A DNA stretch of 31,691 nucleotides from JBDKTH01 sp964558295 (GTDB taxonomy: Bacteria > Planctomycetota > Planctomycetia > Pirellulales > Thermoguttaceae), in assembly GCA_964558295.1 (NCBI GenBank), contig CAZLDQ010000046.1, positions 1 to 31,691 on the forward strand, read 5' to 3'. A program made the position numbers and the translations under genes. The number at the start of each line of letters is the position of its first letter. The stretch's first letter is position 1. Shown here one piece after another: positions 18,101-25,216 of this stretch. Below the pieces are notes generated by a model. It was not told the origin of the DNA. It did no database searches and saw only the letters and a list, made by a program, of their open reading frames with translations.

Positions 18101-18537
18101 TTGTCATTGAGCATCGAAGGCGGATAGGAATCGTTGTGACGGGCGTCGGGAGGCACGTCGGCTTTGTAGCGGAAACCAAGGCGATTCACGTTGGCCAGTT
18201 GCATCGAATCATCAAAGAGTCGGATGGCCAGCGGATCGGAAGGCGTCTCCCCGTCTTCAAGCCAGAGGCGAAGGGTGGCGGTCATGTCGTCGCCCAGGTA
18301 GGGATGTGGGGCGGCCAAAAAGACCTTGGCCCCACTCTTCGCGGCTTCCACGGCGGCAGCCACCGCTCCCGTGCTTCCGCCGACGACGACCACGTCGACC
18401 TGCTGAGCCACAGGGATCGAACGTGCCGACTCTTGAACGGCTGGCGTGTCGGCCGGGGCGGCTGCCCCCAGGGCAGAGAGCAGGATCAGCCCATGCAGAC
18501 CGACTGCGTTGAATCTGGTCATCTTGCGGCATCCCAT
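15103..18537 (-). CDS. Secreted double FAD-dependent oxidoreductase with discoidin-like insert and HEAT-like repeats
   Basis: I start this 1144-residue protein at the ATG at 18537, just downstream of AGGAGAAGG; a longer frame reaches 18720 without a good site. Residues 1-30 form a signal peptide. Residues 47-60 (VDVVVVGGSTGAV) are a first FAD dinucleotide-binding fold, with FAD-linked sequence resuming at 275-505. Between them, about 145-262 resembles a discoidin (F5/8 type C) beta-sandwich (YAVESITVFTSNDKKTW, ARYVKFFVKK, VLLGEIEIL), a likely carbohydrate-binding insert. Residues 563-950 hold a second FAD fold (YDVVVIGGGTGGAPAS, VVIDATGNADIAAAAG) of the FAD_oxidored type. The end (about 960-1130) has alpha-helical HEAT-like repeats. 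The substrate is unknown; such proteins in planctomycetes are thought to act on sugars. No partner lies immediately next to it. Confidence 0.9.
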   Translation of the reverse strand: MGCRKMTRFNAVGLHGLILLSALGAAAPADTPAVQESARSIPVAQQVDVVVVGGSTGAVAAAVEAAKSGAKVFLAAPHPYLGDDMTATLRLWLEDGETPSDPLAIRLFDDSMQLANVNRLGFRYKADVPPDARHNDSYPPSMLNDNRWGQPTNDSVQYNSDVNITADLQKVQDIADVGIRLYHQPSSGGYAVESITVFTSNDKKTWTEQTVIANTPSSRQGLCVHLQAPLRTKARYVKFFVKKAARASRVLLGEIEILAPSDGKAPPKPWPRPMHVKKVLDEALLDAGASFLYGSYPTDVLRDEQGQPCGIVMANRAGRQAVIAKVVIDATDHATVARLAGAKVRPYPAGNHTFRRVVIGGEPRTGEGLTARVIAPPYRGPFPNQVGTSSGDFSIIEYTFQLPMADGSYAALARADQTARGLTYHPEQQFTSDVLFQIPPDAIHGQATATGEWHGVQPLPLDAFRPKGVGRIFVLGAHADISRTQAEKLMRPLALIELGRRLGMAAAQEAQGLAVPRGANVPGGPAAAGVVPGDVGEILAGVRPTQKSPTVPQETRSLPVWGKYDVVVIGGGTGGAPASIGAARQGAKTLVVEYLSGLGGVGTTGAISRYCSGNRVGFTKEVAGGADWVIEQRMEWYRSELEKAGADVWFGAIGCGALVHQKRVTGAVVVTPQGRGVVLADVVIDATGNADIAAAAGAACVYTGANEFAMQGTGLPPRQLGATYTNTDYTFTDETDMVDVWQLLVTAKNRYATAFDLGQLVDTRERQQIVGDITVTFLDIAMQRTFPDTIVQASAGYDTHGYIVEPFLLLKHPMKRLLKSDMPYRSLLPRGLDGILVAGIGLSYHRDAQPVVRMQPDIQNQGYAAGVAAAMASKAGVGPRGIDVRALQKHLVEVGNLDQRVLTDKDSLPLPPERIAAAVKTILTDYASTAIIMSHPEQALPLVREAYTSADGEAKLAYAKVLGMLGDATGVETLVAELSAATKWDEIPDWRIGPDFPRAVQVGWSMSNLDNTLVALGHTRRPEAVPAILEKLKQLTPRSHFSHYRSVCLALELIGDPRAAQPLAGLLALPDVAGHAYTSLEDKKAAGDPRMSSVREVAIARALYRCGDYQDLGKKTLQQYTSDLRGHFARHAQAVLKASGTPYR

Positions 18538-18640
18538 CGTCCTTCTCCTGGATTGGTCGTTCGTGGTGGAAATGGCGTTGCCGGATCGGGTGTCCATTCT
18601 AAACCGCTGTACGGCGCATCTCAATGACCGGAAAACACCC

Positions 18641-18723
18641 TTTCGCCGGTGGGCTTGCCCGCTGCGTTTCGTTGTGGCGGGGAGACCATGAGAAATGGAG
18701 CGGGGAAACCCGCCGGCCAAAAG
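18641..18723. repeat. Intergenic palindromic repeat, copy 1
   Basis: The element opens with TTTCGCCGGTGGGCTTGCCC and ends with an imperfect inverted counterpart (CCGCCGGCCAAAAG). The reverse complement of the element at 23824-23926 matches its ends and its middle ATGGAGCG word. It lies upstream of the double-FAD gene and downstream of the kinase gene. Confidence 0.55.
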
Positions 18724-18751
18724 GAGACGGCATGCAGCAAAAGACCGGGGA

Positions 18752-19759
18752 TTATCCGATCAGCGGACGGATCACCTGACAGTGAATGGCCCCCAATTCT
18801 TCTTTGAGCCGCTCGAAGGTTTGCTCGTTCGGATAGGTGCCCAGGATCGCTCCGCCGGAACCGGCAAACTTGGCCGTAGCTCCGGCCGCCCGGGCGCGTT
18901 CGATCATCTGGATTTGAGCGTCGGGGAGGCGGCAGATGGAGCGGCGGAGATCAAAGTTGGCATCCACCAACCGCCCTAAAGCGGTTGCATCGCCGGCCAG
19001 AATCGCCTGGCGGGCTTCGGCCGCAAACCGGGCGAACTGGCGCATCGCCTCGACGACCTGCGGTTCGCCTTGTTCAAAACGGGCACGGAGATTGTTGTGG
19101 AACACTTCGGTCGGCTCGCTGACGTCAACACTGTAGGCCAGGTACAGCGGGGGCAGCAACGCCGGATCGAGTGGCTCGTAGACGCCGCAAGACAGCCCAT
19201 GAATGGTCTTCATCCGTTCCCGGGCGAAGTCCATGTAGACCATCCCTTCGTAGACCTGGATTACGCGATCCTGCAGGCCGGCCGCGATTCCCAGTTCCTC
19301 TTTTTCCACGGACAGGGCCAGCGAGGGCTGGACCTGGAGTGGGATCTCAAGTTCGTAGAACTCCATCAGGGCGCGGAGTGTGGCCACGATGATCGCGCTG
19401 GAGCCGGCCAGCCCGACTTGTCGGGGAATGTTGCTCTGGTAGCGGATCGAGAAATTGCGGGCATGGAGCCGATGGCCTTCACGATGGCAATACTCGACGA
19501 ACTTTTTGATCGTCGCCTTGACCAACCGCACGCCGCCGTAGTAGCCGTGCAATTGGACGTCGCGGGCTAGCTCCTCAACCGAGCGGAAAGTGCTCTGATC
19601 CTCCTGGCTCCAGACAATCTCCACGTCTTCCCATTCGTAGAGCGTCACCTCGGCCCAGAAGTTGCGCACGATGATCGAAATCGTCTTGCCGAAGTAGCCG
19701 TCCGACGGATTGCCGACCAGACCAGCGCGGGCGTAGGCCTTTTTGCGGATCAGGAGCAT
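18752..19759 (-). CDS. GHMP kinase, glucuronokinase-like
   Basis: This 335-residue protein is a GHMP-family sugar kinase. Several blocks closely resemble, from memory, plant glucuronokinase: ARAGLVGNPSDGYFGKTIS near the start, HGYYGGVRLVKA at 71-82, and IPRQVGLAGSSAI at 111-123, the glycine-rich ATP-binding motif. The C-terminal FAGSGGAILGTYP is the third GHMP motif. The likely reaction is phosphorylation of a sugar at C1, perhaps D-glucuronate to glucuronate-1-phosphate, in the cytoplasm. Its ATG directly follows the stop of the nucleotidyltransferase gene (TAAATG), so the two are almost certainly translated together, and a UDP-sugar salvage route is implied. Other members of this group phosphorylate other sugars, so substrate is inferred. 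Confidence 0.88.
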   Translation of the reverse strand: MLLIRKKAYARAGLVGNPSDGYFGKTISIIVRNFWAEVTLYEWEDVEIVWSQEDQSTFRSVEELARDVQLHGYYGGVRLVKATIKKFVEYCHREGHRLHARNFSIRYQSNIPRQVGLAGSSAIIVATLRALMEFYELEIPLQVQPSLALSVEKEELGIAAGLQDRVIQVYEGMVYMDFARERMKTIHGLSCGVYEPLDPALLPPLYLAYSVDVSEPTEVFHNNLRARFEQGEPQVVEAMRQFARFAAEARQAILAGDATALGRLVDANFDLRRSICRLPDAQIQMIERARAAGATAKFAGSGGAILGTYPNEQTFERLKEELGAIHCQVIRPLIG

Positions 19760-20644
19760 TTAACCATGCAACTCCTTCAACAGGTGGGCCCGCAAGGCGG
19801 CGCCGTACTGGGGATCGGCCAGGGCGAATTCAAAGAAGGCCTGGAAGTAGCTCTCGTAGTTCCCGATGTCGTAACGTCGCTGGTCAGCGGGCAGACGCAC
19901 GCCGAGTACCTTCTTGCCGTCACGAATCATCATCCGAATCCCGTCGGTCAACTGGATTTCATTCCCCTTGCCGGGCGTGGTGTGTCGGAGATAGTCGAAC
20001 AAGACGGGGCTGAAGACGTAGCGAGCTGCGACGGCCAGATTGCTGGGGGCTTCGGCTACCTCGGGCTTCTCGATCACATCGTCCAGAATAAACACTTCGT
20101 CGGCTGTTCCTCGCGGCTTGGCAATGCCGTATTGGACTACATCCTCGCAGGGGACCTCTTCGAAGGCGATTACCCCCTCGGCGCCGGTGGCTTCAAACTC
20201 GGCGATCATCCGTTGGACTACATTCGATTGGGCGTTTAACCCGATGATCGAATCGCCCAGGGCGACCACAAACGGTTGCTGCCCCACGACGGCCCGCGCA
20301 CAGAGCACTGCATGGCCCAGTCCCAATTGGCGCCGCTGCCGGGTGTAGAAGAATTCGAGGTCCTCGCGCTCGAAGGCCAGTTCTCCGAGGAGTTCTTCTT
20401 TGCCGCTGGTGCGTAAATGGGTGACCAATTCGGCGTCGATATCGAAGTGATTTTCAATCGCCGTTTTTCCGGGACCGGTGACAAACAAGAGCCGTCCGAT
20501 ACCGCAGCGGGCCAGTTCCTCGACGACGTACTGGACGACCGGTTTGCGGCCGACCGGGAGCATTTCCTTCGGCTGGCTTTTTGTCAGCGGCAACAGACGC
20601 GTTCCCCGGCCCGCGACCGGGACGACGGCAAGATCGACAGACAT
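19760..20644 (-). CDS. galU: UTP-glucose-1-phosphate uridylyltransferase-like protein
   Basis: This 294-residue protein is a GalU-type nucleotidyltransferase, at the family's usual length. The ATG at 20644 (MSVDLAVVPVAG) has an AAGGA site about 10 bases upstream; longer starts at 20668 and 20779 lack one. The N-terminal AGRGTRLLP followed by TKSQPKEMLPV is the nucleotide-binding signature, and HAVLCARAVVGQQPFVVALGD carries the metal-binding aspartate. VPCEDVVQYGIA, VIEKP and RRYDIGNYESYFQAF fit the family. It catalyses formation of a UDP-sugar from UTP and a sugar-1-phosphate in the cytoplasm. It is first in an operon with the glucuronokinase-like gene; substrate could be glucose-1-P, glucuronate-1-P or both. 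Confidence 0.9.
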   Translation of the reverse strand: MSVDLAVVPVAGRGTRLLPLTKSQPKEMLPVGRKPVVQYVVEELARCGIGRLLFVTGPGKTAIENHFDIDAELVTHLRTSGKEELLGELAFEREDLEFFYTRQRRQLGLGHAVLCARAVVGQQPFVVALGDSIIGLNAQSNVVQRMIAEFEATGAEGVIAFEEVPCEDVVQYGIAKPRGTADEVFILDDVIEKPEVAEAPSNLAVAARYVFSPVLFDYLRHTTPGKGNEIQLTDGIRMMIRDGKKVLGVRLPADQRRYDIGNYESYFQAFFEFALADPQYGAALRAHLLKELHG

Positions 20645-21255
20645 GGAGTAATCCTTCAGGGTGGCCATGAAGAGGGGGCGTATTTGCCAGGGCTCCTCCC
20701 CAACCTCGTATATGATAATACGATAAACGGCGAGGGCAGAGGGGGAGCTGGGGGAATCGAGGTGGGGCCGCTTTTGCAAGGTAGACTTCCCTGTTGAACG
20801 CCCCGCACACCGAGTCGCCGGAAATCCGACCGGTTATGACGGTTGAACCATTTATGCCGGCGATGGGTAAAGACAATCGGGTTTGGCAAAAGACCGGCGA
20901 ATCCGTCGAGCGATCGATCGAGCCGGACGACGACCGAAAACGGCAAGTCGTTGAGCAACAACTAATTCGGTCGCCGGATCGCGATTGTCGATGTGTGGCG
21001 ATTCGGTCTGGCCGTCGGCTGGCCGGATCAGCGGACGCAGGAGGTTTTCCTGAACGTGCATCTGGCAGAACGGCCGATTGGCAGAGTACGATAGGGGAAG
21101 GTTTTTGACGGGGCTGTTGCATGGGGACACGTGTCACCCACGGGAACGGAGTGTGCGCGGACAGCGTGCGTGACCGGGATTCGTGATGTGCTACAAGTGG
21201 TTGTCTGTCAACGAGTTGTCTACTAGCGACCGTATTGCCGAAGGATTGGCTTCCG
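20645..21255. other. Long leader/intergenic region before the glycan cluster
   Basis: This 611-base gap separates the minus-strand operon from the plus-strand glycan cluster and must carry both promoters. An AT-rich patch at 20705-20725 suggests the minus-strand promoter. On the plus side a perfect palindrome GACACGTGTC lies at 21126-21135, and GAAGGAT at 21239-21245 serves the first gene. Several weak inverted repeats are present. I see no JUMPstart/ops element of the enterobacterial type. Two small open frames here have no support. Confidence 0.5.
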
Positions 21256-21822
21256 ATGCCCATTCTTCCGTATGAACCCCACATTTATCCGGTTGATCTG
21301 TTCGATCGTCTGGGCGTTTCCGAGACGCAGACGGGGCGGTGGTGGGCTTTGTACACCTTGCCTCGGCGGGAAAAGGAGCTGATGCGACGATTGCGACAGG
21401 GGGAGGTCGCCCATTATTCACCCCTGGTGAAGCGACGGACTCGCTCGCCAAACGGGCGGGGCCGCGTTTCTTACGTCCCGTTGTTTCCCAGTTATGTGTT
21501 CCTTTACGGGAGTACGGACCAGCGATACCAGGCCTTGGCCACGAACTGCGTGTCTCGGTGTTTGGAAGTCAGCGACCCGGGCCGGTTGGCTTATGACTTA
21601 CGCCAAATCCAGCGGCTGATCGAGGCCGATGCGCCGTTGACCCCCGAAGCCCGACTGCGGCCTGGTATGCGGGTCCGGATTCGTAGCGGGGCCTTGGTTG
21701 GGCTGGAAGGGACGATCCTCAAACGGCGCGGCGAGACACGATTGCTGGTCGCCGTGGAGTTCCTCCAACGAGGGGCTTCCATATTGTTGGAGGATTATGA
21801 AGTTGAGGAGGTTTGCCGCTAA
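21256..21822 (+). CDS. NusG/RfaH-like transcription factor
   Basis: This 188-residue protein is a specialised NusG paralogue. The ATG at 21256 follows GAAGGAT by ten bases; a TTG at 21235 overlaps that site. Residues 26-115 match the NGN domain (GRWWALYTLPRREKELMRRL, YVPLFPSYVFLYG), and residues 135-168 a KOW motif (GMRVRIRSGALVGLEGTIL). Its short tail after KOW and its place as first gene of a glycan cluster suggest an RfaH/LoaP/UpxY-type factor that rides with RNA polymerase and limits pausing and termination. A housekeeping NusG would normally sit with secE and ribosomal protein genes, which are absent here. What it recognises is unknown. Confidence 0.9.
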   Translation: MPILPYEPHIYPVDLFDRLGVSETQTGRWWALYTLPRREKELMRRLRQGEVAHYSPLVKRRTRSPNGRGRVSYVPLFPSYVFLYGSTDQRYQALATNCVSRCLEVSDPGRLAYDLRQIQRLIEADAPLTPEARLRPGMRVRIRSGALVGLEGTILKRRGETRLLVAVEFLQRGASILLEDYEVEEVCR

Positions 21823-22081
21823 CTTGAGGCCGAAATTTTGGAGAGAATCTTGGCCGCTCGCTTGCCTGAACGGGTGCACATGGTTACTGTAAAGGAACTG
21901 ATCGCTGCAGTCGGCGTGGGGGACAGGCACACCTTGGGTGGTGAGCGGTGGATGCCGAAGGGGCGATGGAACGTTTTTTCCCGGAAACGATGTCGAGGGT
22001 GGCGGATGCCCTGTGACGTCGGTCCGACGATCTGGACCTTTGGCTGTGCAGCAAGAGATGCAACCTCCGGAGTCGATCGGG

Positions 22082-22924
22082 ATGCCAATTGTCGTCCGCA
22101 AGGTCCATTCCTTGCGGGAACCGCATTGTCGGGCCGCCGTTGCCACCGAGGTGGAGGCGATCGTCTCGGCCCCCTATTTTCGTTGGAAGGTCTGGTTGGG
22201 ACGCTGCGCAGCCGCGCTGTTGTTGATTCCGGCTTTGCCGATCATCGGCCTGTTGACGGTCTTGGTGCGGCTGACGTCCCCAGGACCCGGTCTATATCGC
22301 CAGATTCGCGTGGGGGCTCAAGGACATACGTTCGCCCTTTACAAAATCCGCACGATGCGCTGCGACGCGGAAGCCGCGACCGGACCGGTCTGGGCCGGGC
22401 CGAACGACCCACGAATTACCCCGTTGGGCCGGTGGCTGCGGCGGGTGCATTTGGATGAGTTGCCGCAATTGTTTAACGTCCTGCGGGGCGAGATGACCCT
22501 CGTCGGCCCGCGTCCTGAGCGACCGGAGTTTACCCAGTATTTGGCCGGCGAAATCCCGGGGTATATGGACCGTTATCTGGTTCCGCCGGGGATCACGGGC
22601 TTGGCGCAAATCAACTTGCCGCCTGACACGGACGTCGATAGCGTCCGTCGCAAGCTGGTGCTCGATCTGGAATACATACGGACGGCCTCGCTGTGGCTGG
22701 ATCTGCGAATCCTCCTTTGCACTTTGTCGCGTTTGGTCGGCCTGCCCGGCATGCGGATTGCCAAGCTCTTGGGGCTGGTAAAAACCCGCCGGGTGCCCGA
22801 ACGGATGATGCGGCCTGCGGTGGGGAATGATGTTCCGATGACCTATAGTATGCGAGTGGCCAAGGAAAATCAGGGCGCACACGGCAAAGTTGAGGCGAAA
22901 GCCAACAAGCTTCCCGTCGGGTAA
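22082..22924 (+). CDS. Initiating sugar-phosphate transferase (bacterial sugar transferase family)
   Basis: This ~280-residue enzyme belongs to the polyprenyl-phosphate sugar-1-phosphate transferase family (PF02397 type). I chose the ATG at 22082, which has GGAG nine bases upstream; ATG 22058 and GTG 22013 are alternatives. One membrane segment spans about residues 37-62. The catalytic core follows: SPGPGLYRQIRVG, LYKIRTMRCDAE, DPRITPLGRWLRRVHLDELPQ (in parts), FNVLRGEMTLVGPRPERPEF and YLVPPGITGLAQI. It lacks the extra N-terminal membrane helices of WcaJ/WbaP. It would move a sugar-1-phosphate from a nucleotide sugar to undecaprenyl phosphate at the inner membrane, starting synthesis. It follows the NusG-like gene by 259 bases. 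Confidence 0.93.
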   Translation: MPIVVRKVHSLREPHCRAAVATEVEAIVSAPYFRWKVWLGRCAAALLLIPALPIIGLLTVLVRLTSPGPGLYRQIRVGAQGHTFALYKIRTMRCDAEAATGPVWAGPNDPRITPLGRWLRRVHLDELPQLFNVLRGEMTLVGPRPERPEFTQYLAGEIPGYMDRYLVPPGITGLAQINLPPDTDVDSVRRKLVLDLEYIRTASLWLDLRILLCTLSRLVGLPGMRIAKLLGLVKTRRVPERMMRPAVGNDVPMTYSMRVAKENQGAHGKVEAKANKLPVG

Positions 22925-22964
22925 CGAGGAGACCAGCCTGGCCGCTGGACGAACTCAAGGCGCA

Positions 22965-23828
22965 ATGAGCCTGTGCAACGCATTGACGGTCGACGTGGAG
23001 GACTACTACCACGTCAGCGCCTTCGAGCGGCAGATTGCCCGGACGGACTGGGAGAGTTATGACAGCCGGGTCGTCGCGAACACCCATCGGCTTTTGCGGC
23101 TCCTCGACCGCCATCAGACACACGCCACGTTTTTCGTCCTTGGCTGGGTTGCCGAACACTTTCCGCAACTGGTGCAGGAGATTCACGCTTGCGGCCATGA
23201 GATTGGTTCCCATGGTTACTGGCACGAACTCATTTACCGCCTTACCCCCGAGCAGTTTCGTGACGACCTCGTACGGGCCAGAGATGTCTTGCAAGACCTG
23301 ACCGGTCAACCCGTGGTCGCCTATCGGGCCCCCAGTTTTTCGATTACCAAGCAGTCGCTCTGGGCACTCGACATCTTGGCGGAGGAAGGTTTTCGGTTTG
23401 ATTCGAGCATTTTTCCGATCCACCACGATCGCTATGGGATTCCCGACGCCAAGGCGATGATCCATCCGGTTGCCACGGCGGCGGGGACGGTGTGGGAGTT
23501 TCCCGGGTCGGTTGTCCGGCTGGGACCTTGGAATCTGCCGGTCTCGGGAGGGGGCTATTTCCGACTCTATCCGCTGACCTGGACCCTCCGCTGCCTCCGA
23601 CACATCAATGCCCGGCACAAACGACCGTTTGTCTTCTATGTGCATCCTTGGGAATTGGACCCCGGGCAACCGCGGTTGGGCGTTGGTTCGCGGTTGGCGC
23701 GGGCAAGACATTACGTGAACCTGAAGACGACCGAACAGAAACTGGAGGTGCTCTTGGGCCAGTTTGCCTTTGAACGGCTGAGCACCGTGATTGAGGAGAC
23801 GGCCAGCGTTTCGGCTGCTTCCATTTAG
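22965..23828 (+). CDS. Polysaccharide deacetylase, XrtA/PEP-CTERM-locus type
   Basis: This 287-residue protein belongs to the NodB-type polysaccharide deacetylases. The ATG at 22965 (MSLCNALTVDVEDYYHVSAF) follows AAGG. The opening TVDVEDYYHVSAFE is characteristic of the PEP-CTERM/XrtA-locus deacetylase subfamily. The metal-binding aspartate is in VDVED, and the histidine pair in GHEIGSHGYWHELIY (HxxxH). VAYRAPSFSIT carries the conserved Arg, and FVFYVHPWELD the later catalytic His. It would remove acetyl groups from N-acetylhexosamines in an exopolysaccharide. There is no visible signal peptide. It lies 40 bases after the sugar transferase, so operon membership is likely. Confidence 0.93.
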   Translation: MSLCNALTVDVEDYYHVSAFERQIARTDWESYDSRVVANTHRLLRLLDRHQTHATFFVLGWVAEHFPQLVQEIHACGHEIGSHGYWHELIYRLTPEQFRDDLVRARDVLQDLTGQPVVAYRAPSFSITKQSLWALDILAEEGFRFDSSIFPIHHDRYGIPDAKAMIHPVATAAGTVWEFPGSVVRLGPWNLPVSGGGYFRLYPLTWTLRCLRHINARHKRPFVFYVHPWELDPGQPRLGVGSRLARARHYVNLKTTEQKLEVLLGQFAFERLSTVIEETASVSAASI

Positions 23829-23926
23829 CCGGTGGGCTTCCCTCCCGTGTTTTGTTTTAACGCTCCATGACGGCATTCCACCGACAACACGACGGAGAAA
23901 CTCGGTGGGCAAGCCCACCGGCGAAA
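23824..23926. repeat. Intergenic palindromic repeat, copy 2
   Basis: GCCGGTGGGCTT (23828-23839) and AAGCCCACCGGC (23911-23922) are perfect 12-base inverted arms about 70 bases apart. The internal part includes CTCCATGACGGCATTCCACC. Copy 1 (18641-18723) matches the reverse complement at both ends. It separates the deacetylase from the next glycosyltransferase gene. Confidence 0.6.
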
Positions 23927-23956
23927 TGGGAATGCCAGACCCGATCGTAGAGTTCT

Positions 23957-25168
23957 GTGAGAATCCTTTACCTCGTTCATCGCACGCCCTATCCGCCAAA
24001 CCGTGGCCATCGGATCCGCTCGTTTCACTGGTTGGATTACCTGGCGGCCCGGGGGGAGGTGCACTTGGCGTTTCTGGCCGAAACGCTGCCGCCGGAGGAG
24101 ACCATGGTCGAACTCCAGCAGCGGTGTGTGCAAGTGGCGGCGGCGCCGGTCGACAAGCGGAAGCGATGGGTTCGAGCCGCGGCAGCACTTGCCGGGGGAC
24201 GCACGCTGACCGAAGGGCTGTTCGCCTCGCCCCGGCTGCGGCAAGTCGTCAACCGCTGGACGAACGAAACCCGTTTCGACGTGGCGGTGGCGTTCTGTTC
24301 CAGCATGGTGCAGTATCTCGACGCGCCAGGGCTGACGGGCGTGGCAAAGGTGGTGGACCTGGTCGATGTTGACAGCCAGAAGTGGTTCGACTATGCCGAA
24401 CATGCCCGGGGACTGAAACGCTGGGTGTTTGGCGTCGAAGGACGGCGTCTGCGGCGGTTGGAGCAGAGGCTTCCCGAGGTGGCTGAGGCGATTACGCTGG
24501 TCAGCCAGCCGGAAGTGGACCTGTACCGCGGGTTCTGCCCGACGAAGAACGTCCATGCGGTTGGCAACGGTGTGGATTTGGACTACTTCTGTCCGTTACC
24601 CGGCGGCGAGAGGGAAACGACAACGTGTGTATTTGTCGGGGCGCTGGACTATCGGGCCAATGTGGACGGAATCGCCTGGTTTGTCGAGCGGATCTGGCCG
24701 GCAGTGCGACGACGGCGGCCCGAAGCCCGACTGCGGTTGGTCGGCAGCAATCCGGGTTCGGCAATTCGCCGGGTGGCTTCGGCGCCGGGGGTGGAACTGA
24801 TCGGCGAGGTGCCGGATGTGCGGCCCTACGTGGCCGAGGCGGCCGTCAGCGTGGTGCCGTTGCGTGTAGCGCGTGGTGTGCAAAACAAGGTGCTCGAATC
24901 GCTGGCGATGGGCAAGGCGGTGATTGCCTCGCCTCAGGGCCTCGAAGGCTTGGAATTGGAGCCAGACGTTCATGTTTGTCGTGCGGCAACAGAAGCGGAG
25001 TGGACCGACGGTCTTTGGGCCCTCCTGGCCGATGCCGGCCTCCGCGCCCAACTCGGCTGCGCCGGCCGTGCCCAGGTGGAACGGCGTTACAACTGGTCAA
25101 CTCAACTCGAACCCCTTGGGACAATACTGGGGATGAATGTCGCATGCAGCATGCAGAATGGAAGCTAG
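23957..25168 (+). CDS. Glycosyltransferase, XrtA/PEP-CTERM-associated type (GT4-like)
   Basis: This 403-residue protein has a two-domain GT-B fold typical of family 4. It begins at a GTG (23957) with only a weak ribosome site. The opening MRILYLVHRTPYPPNRGHRIR and VVDLVDVDSQKW resemble the XrtA/EpsH1-associated sugar transferase subfamily. The C-terminal half carries CVFVGALDYRANVDGIAWF, RLRLVGSN and GVQNKVLESLAMGKAVIASP with the conserved Glu. It transfers a sugar from a nucleotide sugar to a growing glycan. The last dozen residues (NVACSMQNGS) come from a short repeated stretch (GCATGCA twice, at 25142-25155), so the natural C-terminus may once have been different. Confidence 0.9.
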   Translation: MRILYLVHRTPYPPNRGHRIRSFHWLDYLAARGEVHLAFLAETLPPEETMVELQQRCVQVAAAPVDKRKRWVRAAAALAGGRTLTEGLFASPRLRQVVNRWTNETRFDVAVAFCSSMVQYLDAPGLTGVAKVVDLVDVDSQKWFDYAEHARGLKRWVFGVEGRRLRRLEQRLPEVAEAITLVSQPEVDLYRGFCPTKNVHAVGNGVDLDYFCPLPGGERETTTCVFVGALDYRANVDGIAWFVERIWPAVRRRRPEARLRLVGSNPGSAIRRVASAPGVELIGEVPDVRPYVAEAAVSVVPLRVARGVQNKVLESLAMGKAVIASPQGLEGLELEPDVHVCRAATEAEWTDGLWALLADAGLRAQLGCAGRAQVERRYNWSTQLEPLGTILGMNVACSMQNGS

Positions 25169-25204
25169 TCAAAAAGTGACCGTGCGATTCCATTCATTCT
25201 GCAT
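25151..25204. repeat. Inverted repeat spanning a gene end
   Basis: ATGCAGAATGGAA (25151-25163) pairs with TTCCATTCATTCTGCAT (25188-25204) apart from a 4-base bulge. The left arm lies in the last codons of the upstream glycosyltransferase gene. It may be a terminator-like hairpin or the remains of short repeats; there is no T tail immediately after it. Confidence 0.45.
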
Positions 25205-25216
25205 TTCCTTCTTTCT

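Noticed and set aside
15484..18627. Two long plus-strand reading frames (460 and 486 codons) opposite the double-FAD gene
   Set aside because: They mirror the codon pattern of a well-supported minus-strand gene, have no ribosome site or recognisable domain, and are typical antisense frames of high-GC DNA.
20794..21108. 104-codon plus-strand frame and a 92-codon minus-strand frame in the long leader
   Set aside because: No ribosome site, no homology recognised, non-ATG start for the first; composition looks random.
5138..21135. ACACGTGT palindromes at about 5138 and 21127 as a shared operator
   Set aside because: Eight-base palindromes arise by chance in 31 kb; flanks differ and the genes are unrelated.
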